Shown here one piece after another: positions 33,562-42,930 of a stretch of 64,000 nucleotides of DNA (the stretch's first letter is position 1; every line of letters begins with the position of its first letter). The position numbers and the translations under genes are program-made. The stretch is from Caulobacter sp. X (GTDB taxonomy: Bacteria > Pseudomonadota > Alphaproteobacteria > Caulobacterales > Caulobacteraceae): contig NZ_PEGF01000001.1 in the NCBI RefSeq assembly GCF_002742635.1, positions 1,922,001 through 1,986,000 on the forward strand, written 5' to 3'. Below the pieces are notes generated by a model. That model was not told the DNA's origin, made no database searches, and saw nothing but the letters and a program-made list of their open reading frames with translations.

Positions 33562-34566
33562 CTACTTCCACTTGGCCTGGACGGCGGCCTTCACCGAGGC
33601 CGGAACCGGGGCGTAGCCCAGGGCCGTGATGTCCGCGTCGCCGTTCTTGTAGCCCCAGGTGAAGAAGTCGCGGACGCGCTTGGCGCGGTCCGCGTCGGCG
33701 TCGTCGCGCAGCAGGCCATAGCTGACCAGCACCAGCGGCCAGGTCCCCTTGCCCGGCTGGTCCAGCGTCTGGACGCCGAAGCCCTTGGTGGCCGTCCACG
33801 GCGCCGAAGCGGCGAAGGACGAGAAGGCGGCGGGCGAGGGCGTGACGAACGCGCCATCGCGGTTCTTCAGCGAAACCAGGTCCAGCTTGTGGTCCAGAGC
33901 GTAGGCGTATTCGACATAGCTGATCGTGCCCATGGTGCCGGACATGATCTCGCTGATGCCGGCGTTGCCCTTGCCGCCCAGACCGGTGGGCCAGTTGACG
34001 GTCTCGCCCGCGCCGGGGCCGGCCTTCCATTCGGGGCTGACCGACGAGAGATAGCTGGTCAGCAGCAAGGTCATGCTGGCCGGGTCGGTGCGGTGGGCGA
34101 CGGTGATCGGCCAATCCGGCAGGTCGAGGCCCGCGTTCAGCGCCTTCAGGGCCGGGTCGTTCCACTTCGTGATCTTGCCCATGAAGATGTCGGCCAGGGC
34201 CTTGGCGTCCAGCTTCAGCTTGCCGCTCTCGAGGCCCGGCACATTGGTCACCAGAACGGTGCCGCTGATCACGAACGGGAACTGCGACAGGCCCTTGGTC
34301 TTCAGGTCGGCGTCGGAGATCGGCATGGCGGTGACGCCAAAGTCGGCGGCCTTGGCTTCGATCTGGCTGATCCCGAACGCGGAATTCTGGCCCTGGTAGG
34401 CGATCGGCTCGCCCCCGGCCTTCTGGTAGTTGGCGATCCACGCCTTGAACAGCGGCGCCTGGATCGAACCACCCGAGCCCGACAGCGGCGCGGCGGACTG
34501 GGCCGCGGCCGAACCCGCCACGGCCAAACCAAGCACGAACGCCACCGAAATACCGAGCGATCTCAT
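33562..34566 (-). CDS. pstS: Periplasmic phosphate-binding protein PstS
   Basis: 334 residues with a signal peptide (MRSLGISVAFVLGLAVAGSA, cleavage near AAA-QS). Phosphate loops are 'LSGSGGSIQAPLFKAW' at the mature start and 'AHRTDPASMTLLLTSYLS' further in; 'LGYAPVPASVKAAVQAKWK' is the usual C-terminus. It is a distinct paralogue from the PstS-like protein at 9.3 kb. Only a partial PhoB half-site (GGGTCAC) is visible upstream near 34660-34680. The pstCAB genes are not adjacent. Confidence 0.88.
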   Translation of the reverse strand: MRSLGISVAFVLGLAVAGSAAAQSAAPLSGSGGSIQAPLFKAWIANYQKAGGEPIAYQGQNSAFGISQIEAKAADFGVTAMPISDADLKTKGLSQFPFVISGTVLVTNVPGLESGKLKLDAKALADIFMGKITKWNDPALKALNAGLDLPDWPITVAHRTDPASMTLLLTSYLSSVSPEWKAGPGAGETVNWPTGLGGKGNAGISEIMSGTMGTISYVEYAYALDHKLDLVSLKNRDGAFVTPSPAAFSSFAASAPWTATKGFGVQTLDQPGKGTWPLVLVSYGLLRDDADADRAKRVRDFFTWGYKNGDADITALGYAPVPASVKAAVQAKWK

Positions 34567-34751
34567 TTCGAATTTCCTCCTGCACGGAGGGCGATAGCCC
34601 TCCTCTCGCGGCGCGTTCCTCGCGCCGTCGGCAACCAGACATTGGAGGAGTGCGCAGAGACACGGAATGTGACCCGTAGCCGCAGCGAAGCTTGAGGTAG
34701 ACCTCTGTTTTTATTTTCTTTTTACCAAGAATTGGACCCGCCGCTTTCCCC

Positions 34752-36911
34752 CTAGAGGAAGCTGTAGGGGTCCACGTCGATGACCACGCGGACAGAGTTC
34801 GGGATCTTCGCCCGCGCCCGCCAGGCGGCCATGAAGCCTTGCAGGTCGACATTGCGCTCGGCCCGGACCAGGAACCGCTTGCGCCGACGGCCGCGCACCA
34901 GGGACAGCGGCGCGTCGGCGGGGCCGAACACCTCCACGCCCTCTGCGTTCGGGATCACCGCCGCCAGGGCCTCGACATAGGCTTCCAAGGCGGCGGCGTC
35001 GGGTCCTGAAGCGATCAGGGCCGCCAGGCGTCCGAACGGCGGCAAGCCGGCCTCCTGGCGCATGGCCATCTCGGCCTCGACGAAGGCGTCGCGGTCCTGG
35101 GCGGCCAGGGCCTGCATCACCGCGTGCTCCGGGGCGTAGGTCTGCAGCAAGGCGCGGCCGGGCTTCTCATGACGTCCGGCGCGACCAGCGGCCTGGGCCA
35201 GCAGTTGGAAGGTCCGCTCGCCGGCCCGCAGGTCGCCGCCGCGCAAGCTGAGGTCCGCGTCGACCACGCCCACCAGGGTCAGGTTCGGGAAGTTGTGGCC
35301 TTTGGCCGCCGCCTGGGTCGCCACCAGGATGTCGATCTCGCCGGCCGCCATGCTGGCGACCAGCGCCTTGGCCGCCTCGGCGTCCATCACCGTGTCGGAC
35401 GAGAACACCGCCACCCGCGCGTCGGGGAAGATGTGCCGCGCCTCCTCCTCGACCCGCTCGACGCCCGGACCGATCGAGACCAGCGAGTCCTTGGCCCCGC
35501 AATGCGGGCAGGCTTCGGGCTTCTTCATCGAAAAACCGGTCAGGTGGCAGACCAGACGGCCGGTATAGCGGTGCTCGACCAGCCAACTGTCGGTGTCGGG
35601 CGACTTCATCTTCTCGCCGCAGGCCCGGCACAGGACCAGCGGGGCGTAGCCGCGCCGGTTCAGGAACAGCATGGCCTGCTCGCCGCGCTGCAGCGTCACG
35701 GCCATGGCCTTGATCAGCGGCGGCGACAGCCAGCGGCCGGGCTCCGGCGGCGTCTGGCGCATGTCGATCAGGTCGATATCGGGCAGCTGGGCCGCGCCAT
35801 GGCGGGCCGATAGCCGCAGCCAGCGATAGCGGCCGATCTGAGCGTTGTAGAGGCTCTCCAGCGACGGCGTGGCCGAGGCCAACAAGACGCTCGCCCCCTC
35901 GATCTTGGCGCGCGCCACGGCCAGGTCGCGAGCCTGGTAGATGAAGCCCTCTTCCTGCTTGAACGAGCCGTCATGCTCTTCGTCGACGACCAGCAGGCGC
36001 AGCTTGCGGAACGGCAGGAACAGGGCCGAGCGGGCGCCGACGACGATGCGGGCGTTGCCGCTGGCCACGGCTTCCCAGACCTGACGGCGGCGCGGTGGCG
36101 AAACGCCCGAGTGCCACTCGGCCGGAACCGCGCCGAACCTTTGCTCGAAGCGGGCCATCACCGCCTGGGTCAGGGCGATTTCGGGCAGCAGGACCAGGAC
36201 CTGGGCCTCGGGGTCCTTCAGCGCCTCGGCGACGGCCTCCAGATAGACCTCGGTCTTGCCCGAGCCGGTCACCCCGTCCAGCAACGCCGCCTGGAAGCCG
36301 CCGGCGTCCAGCATCTCCTTCAGCACCCCGACGCACGCCGCCTGGCCGGGATTGAGGGCGCGCGGCGGCAGGGAAAGATCAGGCTGGGGCAGGCCGCGCT
36401 CGGGCTCGACGAAGTCGACGGCCAGCACGCCCTCGTCCACCAGACCCTTCACGACGCCGGCCGAGACGCCCGCGGCCGAGGCCAAGGCCGCGCCGGATAG
36501 CTTCACGCCCTCGGCGGCGGCCAGCACCTTCAGCCGGGCGGGGGTCATGCGCGCGGGCTGCACGCCGGTCAGAATCAGCACCTTGTCGGGCTTGGGCGGC
36601 GGATGGCGCAGGCCGCGCAAGGCCATGGCCAGGGGCCAGCCGGGGACGTCGACCGAATAGCGCGCCGCCCACTCGACGAAGGTCAGGACGCCCGGCGGCA
36701 GCGGCGGATCGTCCACCTTGCCCTGCACCACCTTCAGCGGCCGATTGCCGCCGGTCCCGTCGCGCAGAGCGGTCACCACGCCCCGGATCACGCGCGGGCC
36801 CAGCGGCACGGCGACATGGTCGCCGACGGCCAGGTCCAGCCCTTCCGGCTCGGCGTAGTCGAAGGCCTCCGGCAAGGGCATCGGCAGCAGGACGGAAGCG
36901 ATACGCGGCAT
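34752..36911 (-). CDS. priA: Primosomal protein N' (PriA helicase)
   Basis: 719 residues: an N-terminal 3'-DNA-binding domain, then a superfamily 2 helicase with Walker A GVTGSGKTE and Walker B VVDEEHDGSFKQ, and the C-terminal helicase lobe. The zinc-binding insert reads 'LVLCRACGEKMKSPDTDSWL' and then LVCHLTGFSMKKPEACPHCG. The outer zinc site (CRAC with CPHC) is intact, but the inner one has lost three of four cysteines (CPxC to SPDTD, CHxC to CHLT). It restarts stalled replication forks. Start MPRIASVLLP at 36911 is preferred to the in-frame ATG at 36974. It is transcribed away from the DUF484-xerC pair. Confidence 0.93.
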   Translation of the reverse strand: MPRIASVLLPMPLPEAFDYAEPEGLDLAVGDHVAVPLGPRVIRGVVTALRDGTGGNRPLKVVQGKVDDPPLPPGVLTFVEWAARYSVDVPGWPLAMALRGLRHPPPKPDKVLILTGVQPARMTPARLKVLAAAEGVKLSGAALASAAGVSAGVVKGLVDEGVLAVDFVEPERGLPQPDLSLPPRALNPGQAACVGVLKEMLDAGGFQAALLDGVTGSGKTEVYLEAVAEALKDPEAQVLVLLPEIALTQAVMARFEQRFGAVPAEWHSGVSPPRRRQVWEAVASGNARIVVGARSALFLPFRKLRLLVVDEEHDGSFKQEEGFIYQARDLAVARAKIEGASVLLASATPSLESLYNAQIGRYRWLRLSARHGAAQLPDIDLIDMRQTPPEPGRWLSPPLIKAMAVTLQRGEQAMLFLNRRGYAPLVLCRACGEKMKSPDTDSWLVEHRYTGRLVCHLTGFSMKKPEACPHCGAKDSLVSIGPGVERVEEEARHIFPDARVAVFSSDTVMDAEAAKALVASMAAGEIDILVATQAAAKGHNFPNLTLVGVVDADLSLRGGDLRAGERTFQLLAQAAGRAGRHEKPGRALLQTYAPEHAVMQALAAQDRDAFVEAEMAMRQEAGLPPFGRLAALIASGPDAAALEAYVEALAAVIPNAEGVEVFGPADAPLSLVRGRRRKRFLVRAERNVDLQGFMAAWRARAKIPNSVRVVIDVDPYSFL

Positions 36912-37034
36912 GGGCCCAAGCTTCTGCCGCGAAACGCTCCCCAGGTCGAGAGGTCCGCCGGCCAAGCTTATCAAGACGCCGTTAACCGTCTTGGGGCTTC
37001 ATCGACGCGTCATTTCACCAGACTCGGGGCATCC

Positions 37035-37715
37035 ATGAGCGACGCGACTCGCGCGGCCAAGAAGACGACGGTCGACGCCGACAGCGTCCGGGCGTTCCTG
37101 CGCACCCAGCCGCAGTTCCTGCGCCAGGACGACGACCTGCTGGGGGAGCTGGGCCTGAAGATCGACGCCAGCAACGTCCTCGACTTTGGCCCGGCGGCCC
37201 TGGCCAAGGTGGCGGCCGCCCACAAGCGCGAGGCCCTGGCCCGCCAGGCGATCGAGGCCAACGCCCGCGCCAACTACTCCGCCCAGGCCCAGACCCACGC
37301 GGCGGTGATCGATATGCTCGACGCCCGCAACCACTCCGACCTCGCGCGCCGCGTGGACGAGCTGTCGGTGCTGCGCTTTGGCCTCGCCGCCGGGGTCATC
37401 GCCCTGGAAGGACCAAACCGCGTCCCGGCGGGCTGGCGCGCCCTCGCCGAGGGTCAGGCCGACATGCTGGTCGGCGACGCGCCGATCGCCCGCATGGGCT
37501 TCTTCGCCCCCGCCCTGCCGCTGTTCGGCGACAAGGCCGAGCTGATCCGCAGCATGGCCCTGGTGCGCATGGCGATCTGGGAGCCGCGCCGCGAGGCGGT
37601 GCTGGCCTTCGGCTCGACCGATCCCGAGGCCTTCATGCCCGACATGGGCACCGAGCTGGTGAACTTCCTGGGCCGGGTGGTCGAGCGCACCGCCGAACGC
37701 TGGCCAGTCCTATGA
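37035..37715 (+). CDS. DUF484 family protein
   Basis: 226 residues. 'FLRTQPQFLRQDDDLLGELG' near the start is the family signature, followed by a helical segment and a GAF-like C-terminal half ('LALVRMAIWEPRREAVLAFG'-type strand, 'GTELVNFLGRVVERTAERW'). The function is unknown. The stop overlaps the xerC ATG by four bases, the same coupling seen in many proteobacteria, which hints at a link to chromosome dimer resolution. Confidence 0.85.
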   Translation: MSDATRAAKKTTVDADSVRAFLRTQPQFLRQDDDLLGELGLKIDASNVLDFGPAALAKVAAAHKREALARQAIEANARANYSAQAQTHAAVIDMLDARNHSDLARRVDELSVLRFGLAAGVIALEGPNRVPAGWRALAEGQADMLVGDAPIARMGFFAPALPLFGDKAELIRSMALVRMAIWEPRREAVLAFGSTDPEAFMPDMGTELVNFLGRVVERTAERWPVL

Positions 37716-38626
37716 CGGCTCGCCAGGCTCTCGCCGCCTGGCTCGACTACCTGACGCTGGAGCGCCGGGCCTCGCCGCGCACGGTGCGGGCCTATGGCGA
37801 CAATGTCCTGGCCTATCTGAACTTCCTGGAGCGTCATCGGGGCGAGGCGCTGAGCGTCGCGGCCCTGGGCGAGATCTCGGCCGCCGACCTGCGCGGCTAC
37901 CTGGCCTTCCGGAGGCAGGGCGAGGCCGCCCTGGCCCCGCGCTCGATCTCGCAGGCCCTGTCGTCGATCCGCGCCTTCCATCGCTATGTCGACCAGCGTC
38001 ACGGCGTCGCCAACGCCGCCATCGGCCTGGTGCGCGGCCCGCGCCTGAAGATCGGCCTGCCCCGCCCCGTCTCCGAGGACCAGGCCCGCGACCTGATCGC
38101 CGAGGCCTCGGGCGACACCGAGCGCGAGCCGTGGGAGACCGCCCGCGACGAGGCGGTGCTGACCCTGCTGTGGGGCTGCGGCCTGCGGATCTCCGAGGCG
38201 CTGTCCCTGACCTGGAGCGACGTCCCGCTGGGCTCGGCGCTGCGCATCACCGGGAAGGGCGGCAAGACCCGCATCGCCCCGGTGCTGGACGCCGTTCGCG
38301 ACGCCATCGCGGTCTATGCCGACGAGCTGCCGTTCGTGCTGGGTCCCGACGAACCCCTGTTCCGGGCCAAGCGCGGCGGACCGCTGTCGCCGCGCCATGT
38401 CCAGGGCCTGGTCCAGACCCTGCGCGGGCGGCTCGGGCTCTCGGACCGGGTGACGCCGCACGCCTTCCGTCACGCCTTCGCCACCCACCTGCTGGGCGCC
38501 GGCGCCGATCTGAGGACCATCCAGGAGCTCTTGGGTCATGCTTCGCTGTCCACGACCCAGCGCTACACTCAGGTGGACGCCGCCGGCCTGCTGGCGGCCT
38601 ACCAAGCCGCGCATCCCAAGGCCTAA
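37712..38626 (+). CDS. xerC: Tyrosine recombinase XerC
   Basis: 304 residues. The N-terminal SAM-like core-binding domain begins 'LAAWLDYLTLERRASPRTVR'. Catalytic residues are Arg in GCGLRISEAL, Lys in TGKGGKTR, His-x-x-Arg in HAFRHAFATHL, His in LGHASLSTTQ and the nucleophile Tyr in QRYTQVD. With XerD it resolves chromosome dimers at dif during division. It is translationally coupled to the DUF484 gene. It is a host gene, with no integrase-type context or attachment site. Confidence 0.93.
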   Translation: MTARQALAAWLDYLTLERRASPRTVRAYGDNVLAYLNFLERHRGEALSVAALGEISAADLRGYLAFRRQGEAALAPRSISQALSSIRAFHRYVDQRHGVANAAIGLVRGPRLKIGLPRPVSEDQARDLIAEASGDTEREPWETARDEAVLTLLWGCGLRISEALSLTWSDVPLGSALRITGKGGKTRIAPVLDAVRDAIAVYADELPFVLGPDEPLFRAKRGGPLSPRHVQGLVQTLRGRLGLSDRVTPHAFRHAFATHLLGAGADLRTIQELLGHASLSTTQRYTQVDAAGLLAAYQAAHPKA

Positions 38627-38781
38627 AAGCCACACCTTACGTAGGGTTATCTGCGACAGACTGTCGCGTTAACGGCCCGGTCCGCCGAAATTAACCGCGA
38701 TTTTACGTCGGGCGGAGCTTCCTCCTCGCGAGAAGCGCGCCTTTCCGCCCTTGCGGAGGACGCAGCCCCCGAGAGGCCATC

Positions 38782-40794
38782 ATGAAGTTCGACGACCTGA
38801 AAATCTCCACGAAAGTCGCGTTGCCCGCCGTCATTCTGACGGTGGTGGCCTTGGCGATCGTGGGCATGGGCGCCTGGCAGGCGCGCCAAGCCGAGCAGGC
38901 GACCCGGGTGCTGGTCGAACAGCGCGCGCCGGCCGAACTCGCGGCTGCTCGCTTCAATCGTCGGGTGACCGCGATCGGCTACGGCGCCTATCGGACGGTG
39001 TCGTACGATGGGACCTCGCCCGAAGCCAAGAGCGCCAGCGACGACGTCGATAAGGCCTACAAGGACGGCAAGAAGTATCTCGCCGCCATCAAGGAAGCCG
39101 ATCCGACGTCCGCCAAACAGGTCGCCGACTTCTCCGCACGCCTGGAAAAGATCTACACCAACGCGCGCCAAGGCGCCGATATGGGCCTGCAGAACGCCAA
39201 TGAGGCGGCGGTCATGATCATGGCGATCATCGACCCGGACATCACCAGCCTGAACGAGGACGTCAACAAGTTCGTCTCGGCTCACTCGAAAGAGACTGAT
39301 GTGATGGTGGCCGCCTCGGCCAACCAAGCCAAGACCAACACCCTCATCTCGGTGCTGTTCGGCGTGATCGCCGCCGGCTCGGCCCTGCTGTTCGCCCTGT
39401 GGATCGGCTCGCGCAAGATCGCCGCTCCGCTGGCCGACACCGCCAAGACCATGGAAGTCCTGGCCAACGGCTCGGTGGACGTCGAGGTCAAGGGCGCGGA
39501 GCGCAAGGACGAAGTCGGCGCCATGGCCCGCTCGGTCCAGGTGTTCAAGGACAACGCGGTGGCCCTGCGCACGGCCGAGGCCGCCCAGGCCCGCGCCAAT
39601 TCCGAGGCCGAGGCCGAACGCCGCCGCAACCAGGAAATGGCCGAGGCCGCCGCCAAGGAGCAGGCCCAGGTCATGGAGATCATCGCCGCGGGCCTGAACC
39701 GCCTGGCCGAGGGCGACCTGACCTACCGCCTGGATCAGGATATCCCCGAGAGCTACAAGCGTCTGCAGACCGACTTCAACGGCGCGGTCACGCAGCTGGA
39801 AGAGACGATGCGCACCATCGTCCACGCCGCGAGCAGCATCGGCGCTGGCTCGGACGAGATCGCCTCGGCCTCCGACGACCTGTCGCGTCGCACCGAGCAG
39901 CAGGCCGCCAGCCTGGAAGAAACCGCCGCCGCCCTGGACGAGATCACGGCCACCGTGCGCCGCTCGTCGGCCGGCGCCCAGGAAGCCGCCAAGGTCGTGG
40001 GCTCGACCCGCGGCGACGCCGAACGCTCCAGCGTGGTCGTGCGCAACGCCGTCGACGCCATGAACGAGATCGAAAAGTCGTCGCAGGAGATCAGCCAGAT
40101 CATCGGCGTGATCGACGAGATCGCCTTCCAGACCAACCTCTTGGCCCTGAACGCCGGCGTCGAAGCCGCGCGGGCTGGTGAAGCGGGCCGCGGCTTCGCG
40201 GTCGTCGCCCAGGAAGTGCGGGCCCTGGCCCAGCGCTCGGCCGACGCCGCCAAGGAGATCAAGACCCTGATCTCGACGTCCAGCCAGCAAGTGAACCAAG
40301 GCGTGAGCATGGTCGGCCAGACCGGCGAGGCTCTGCAGGCCATCGTCTCCAAGGTCGGCGAGATCGACGCGCTGGTCGGCGAGATCGCCTCCTCGGGCCA
40401 GGAGCAGGCCACGGGCCTGAACCAGGTCAACGCCGCCGTCAACCAGATGGACCAGACCGTCCAGCAGAACGCCGCCATGGTCGAGCAATCGACCGCCGCC
40501 GCCCACTCGCTGAAGGGCGAGGCCGGCAACCTGCTGAAGATGATCGGCCGCTTCCGCGTCGGCGGCGCCGCGGCCGCCGCTCCGTCCTCGAGCGCCAGCT
40601 CGGCCCGCGCCGCGACCCGTCCGGCCCCCGCCCCCTCGCGTCCGGCCCCCGCGCCGGCCAGGGGCCCGGCGCCGGCCTCGGCCAGCAGCCGCCCGGGCCT
40701 GAACCCGGTGGCCGCCGCCCAGGCCAAGGTCGCAAGCTTCGCCAAGAGCTCGGCCGCGCCGGCCGCCTCGGCTGACGATTGGGAAGAATTCTAA
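38782..40794 (+). CDS. Methyl-accepting chemotaxis protein
   Basis: 670 residues. A first helix at ~13-36 (ALPAVILTVVALAIVGMGAW with flanks), a periplasmic four-helix sensor of ~150 residues, a second helix at ~191-212 and a HAMP domain ('SRKIAAPLADTAKTMEVLAN') are followed by the signalling domain, whose hairpin tip is EIAFQTNLLALNAGVEAARA. An Ala/Pro/Ser-rich linker ends in DWEEF, matching the CheR-tethering pentapeptide form x-W-x-x-F. Two GTTAAC/ATTAAC sites upstream (38668-38695) resemble CtrA half-sites but lack the usual spacing. No other chemotaxis genes are adjacent. Confidence 0.92.
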   Translation: MKFDDLKISTKVALPAVILTVVALAIVGMGAWQARQAEQATRVLVEQRAPAELAAARFNRRVTAIGYGAYRTVSYDGTSPEAKSASDDVDKAYKDGKKYLAAIKEADPTSAKQVADFSARLEKIYTNARQGADMGLQNANEAAVMIMAIIDPDITSLNEDVNKFVSAHSKETDVMVAASANQAKTNTLISVLFGVIAAGSALLFALWIGSRKIAAPLADTAKTMEVLANGSVDVEVKGAERKDEVGAMARSVQVFKDNAVALRTAEAAQARANSEAEAERRRNQEMAEAAAKEQAQVMEIIAAGLNRLAEGDLTYRLDQDIPESYKRLQTDFNGAVTQLEETMRTIVHAASSIGAGSDEIASASDDLSRRTEQQAASLEETAAALDEITATVRRSSAGAQEAAKVVGSTRGDAERSSVVVRNAVDAMNEIEKSSQEISQIIGVIDEIAFQTNLLALNAGVEAARAGEAGRGFAVVAQEVRALAQRSADAAKEIKTLISTSSQQVNQGVSMVGQTGEALQAIVSKVGEIDALVGEIASSGQEQATGLNQVNAAVNQMDQTVQQNAAMVEQSTAAAHSLKGEAGNLLKMIGRFRVGGAAAAAPSSSASSARAATRPAPAPSRPAPAPARGPAPASASSRPGLNPVAAAQAKVASFAKSSAAPAASADDWEEF

Positions 40795-40854
40795 GCTCCA
40801 GTAAGCGTAGCGCCCCGTTCATGCGGCGGGGCGTGTCCTCCCCTAAGCGACTTC

Positions 40855-40883
40855 AAGGCCCCGTCCCCCGACGGGGCCTTTTT
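40855..40883 (+). terminator. Terminator of the chemoreceptor gene
   Basis: AAGGCCCCGTC pairs with GACGGGGCCTT around a CCCC loop (11 bp), followed by five or more T within TTTTTCTT. Confidence 0.9.
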
Positions 40884-40889
40884 CTTGGA

Positions 40890-41189
40890 TCAACGCTGGG
40901 GCGGCGGCGGGATGAGGGGCGTCCGCACGGGACAGCCGTCGACCATCCGCATGACCGCGCGCTCGCCGACGCCCGTCCGCATGCGGTTCAGCGGCTTGGC
41001 GGCGCCGTCTTCAGTCTTGCGGGCGAGGGTGGCGCGCTGCCGGCATTCCAACGCGGACCGCTGCCCCTTCATGCGTGGGGCTTGGCTGAACGGCGCGACG
41101 ACCCGTGAGGGCGGGCCTGCCGGCATGGACGCGGGGGGCGGCGGCGGCGCCTGAAGCGCGGCGGCCAGAAGCAGTCCAGACAAAAGCAT
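40890..41189 (-). CDS. Small exported hypothetical protein
   Basis: 99 residues with a signal peptide (MLLSGLLLAAALQAPPPPPA), then a Pro-rich stretch and a basic body with two cysteines ('SALECRQRAT' and 'VDGCPVRTPL'). AGGAG lies seven bases before the ATG at 41189. No family is recognised. The two cysteines could form one periplasmic disulfide. Confidence 0.6.
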   Translation of the reverse strand: MLLSGLLLAAALQAPPPPPASMPAGPPSRVVAPFSQAPRMKGQRSALECRQRATLARKTEDGAAKPLNRMRTGVGERAVMRMVDGCPVRTPLIPPPPQR

Positions 41190-41268
41190 GGCGGGGCTCC
41201 TGAAAGGGAACCCCGCCACTTTAGGCCCGTCGAAACGGGCCGCACGTTAACTCTCGGACAGGAAGCCG

Positions 41269-42669
41269 TTAGGCCTGCATCGTCCAGCCTTCGACGCCCA
41301 TGGCCGCCTGGCGCAGGGCTTCCGAGCGGGTCGGGTGCGGGTGGCAGGTGCGGGCCACGTCTTCCGAGGCGCCGCCGAACTCCATGGCCACGCAGTACTC
41401 GGCGATCATGTCGCCGACGTTCGGGCCGACCATGTGGGCGCCCAGGATGCGATCAGTCTTGGCGTCGGCCAGGATCTTCACGAAGCCGTCGGTCTCGTGG
41501 TTGATCTTGGCGCGGCTGTTGGCCAGGAACGGGAACTTGCCGACCTTGTAGGCGACGCCCGCGGCCTTCAGTTCGTCCTCGGTCTGGCCGACCGTGGCGA
41601 CTTCGGGGCTGGTGTACACGACGCCCGGAATGATGCCGTAGTTCACGTGGCCGGCCTTGCCCGCGATCATCTCAATGCAGGCCACGCCTTCGTCCTCGGC
41701 CTTGTGGGCCAGCATCGGACCCGAGGTCACATCGCCAATGACCCACACGCCGGCGACGCCGGTCTTGAAGTGGTCGTTGGCGATCATGCCGCGCTTGTCC
41801 GGCGTGATGCCGACCGTCTCCAGGCCCAGGCCTTGGGTGTACGGACGGCGGCCGATGGCGACCAGCACGTAGTCGGCCTCGATCGTCTGGGCGTCGCCGC
41901 CGGCGACCGGCTCGAAGCTGAGCTTGACGCCCTTGGCCGAGGCCGTCGCGCCGGTGACCTTGGCGCCCAGCTGGAACGTGAAGCCCTGCTTGGTCAGGAT
42001 CTTCTGGAAGGCGTTGGCGACTTCGGTGTCCGTGCCCGGCAGGATGCGGTCCAGGTACTCGACCACGGTGACCTCGGCGCCGAGGCGCTTCCAGACCGAG
42101 CCGAGCTCCAGGCCGATGACGCCGGCGCCGACGACGACCAGGCGCTTGGGCACTTCCGGCAGCGACAGGGCGCCGGTGGAGTCGATGATGCGCTTGTTGT
42201 CGATCGTCACGCCCGGCAGCGGGGTCGGCTCCGAGCCGGTGGCGATCACGATGTTCTTGGTCTCGAGGGTGGTTTCCGAACCGTCCTCGGCCTTCACGAC
42301 CACCTTGCCGACGCCTTCGATGCGGCCCCAGCCCTTCACGTAGTCGACCTTGTTCTTCTTCATCAGGAACTCGACGCCCTTGGTCAGGGCTTCGACGCTC
42401 TCGGCCTTCTGGGCCATCATCTGGGCCAGGTTCAGCTTCGGCTTCACCTCGATGCCCAGCTTGGCGAATTCCGGGCCGGTCGCGGCGGCGTACAGCTCCG
42501 AGGCGTGCAGCAGGGCCTTCGAGGGCATGCAGCCGACGTTCAGGCAGGTGCCGCCCAGCTTGCCGCGGCCTTCGATGATCGCGACCTTCAGGCCCAGCTG
42601 GCCAGCGCGGATCGCCGCGTTGTAGCCACCAGGACCGCCACCGATGATGACGACGTCGTACTGAGCCAT
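41269..42669 (-). CDS. lpd: Dihydrolipoyl dehydrogenase (E3)
   Basis: 466 residues: an N-terminal FAD site '[20 protein letters not shown]', the redox disulfide [13 protein letters not shown], the NAD site '[20 protein letters not shown]' and the C-terminal catalytic His-Glu motif '[11 protein letters not shown]'. It reoxidises lipoyl groups of 2-oxo-acid dehydrogenase complexes, donating electrons to NAD. It is separated from sucAB by the VirJ-like, VapBC and DUF3088 genes. In this group lpd is often the distal gene of the suc locus, so these genes have probably moved in between. Confidence 0.93.
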   Translation of the reverse strand: MAQYDVVIIGGGPGGYNAAIRAGQLGLKVAIIEGRGKLGGTCLNVGCMPSKALLHASELYAAATGPEFAKLGIEVKPKLNLAQMMAQKAESVEALTKGVEFLMKKNKVDYVKGWGRIEGVGKVVVKAEDGSETTLETKNIVIATGSEPTPLPGVTIDNKRIIDSTGALSLPEVPKRLVVVGAGVIGLELGSVWKRLGAEVTVVEYLDRILPGTDTEVANAFQKILTKQGFTFQLGAKVTGATASAKGVKLSFEPVAGGDAQTIEADYVLVAIGRRPYTQGLGLETVGITPDKRGMIANDHFKTGVAGVWVIGDVTSGPMLAHKAEDEGVACIEMIAGKAGHVNYGIIPGVVYTSPEVATVGQTEDELKAAGVAYKVGKFPFLANSRAKINHETDGFVKILADAKTDRILGAHMVGPNVGDMIAEYCVAMEFGGASEDVARTCHPHPTRSEALRQAAMGVEGWTMQA

Positions 42670-42930
42670 GGGTCTATCGCCTTCAGGACGCGCCGGGATC
42701 GGCGCCGGACAAGATATGGGGCCTCGCCGGCCGTTTTGTCAGACCTTTGGAGGCGGGTGTTCCTTAGAACCAGACTGTTAAAAACGAAACAACCTTTCGC
42801 CGTCCGCGCCCTTGAAAATCAAGGAGAAGGCGGGAAGCGCGCGGCGTCGCTCTCCCCGTTGCGAGGATCGCCACAAGCTTGACACTAGAGCGCCTGGAGA
42901 GGGTCACCGGGCCGTGTCGTCCTTAGAGTC

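Noticed and set aside
37712..38626. Tyrosine recombinase as a sign of an integrated element.
   Set aside because: Length, motifs and coupling to DUF484 mark it as housekeeping XerC; there are no attachment-site repeats or cargo.
38660..38700. CtrA binding site upstream of the chemoreceptor.
   Set aside because: Two TTAA-containing half-sites exist, but spacing is ~18 rather than 7 bases, so the call is not supported.
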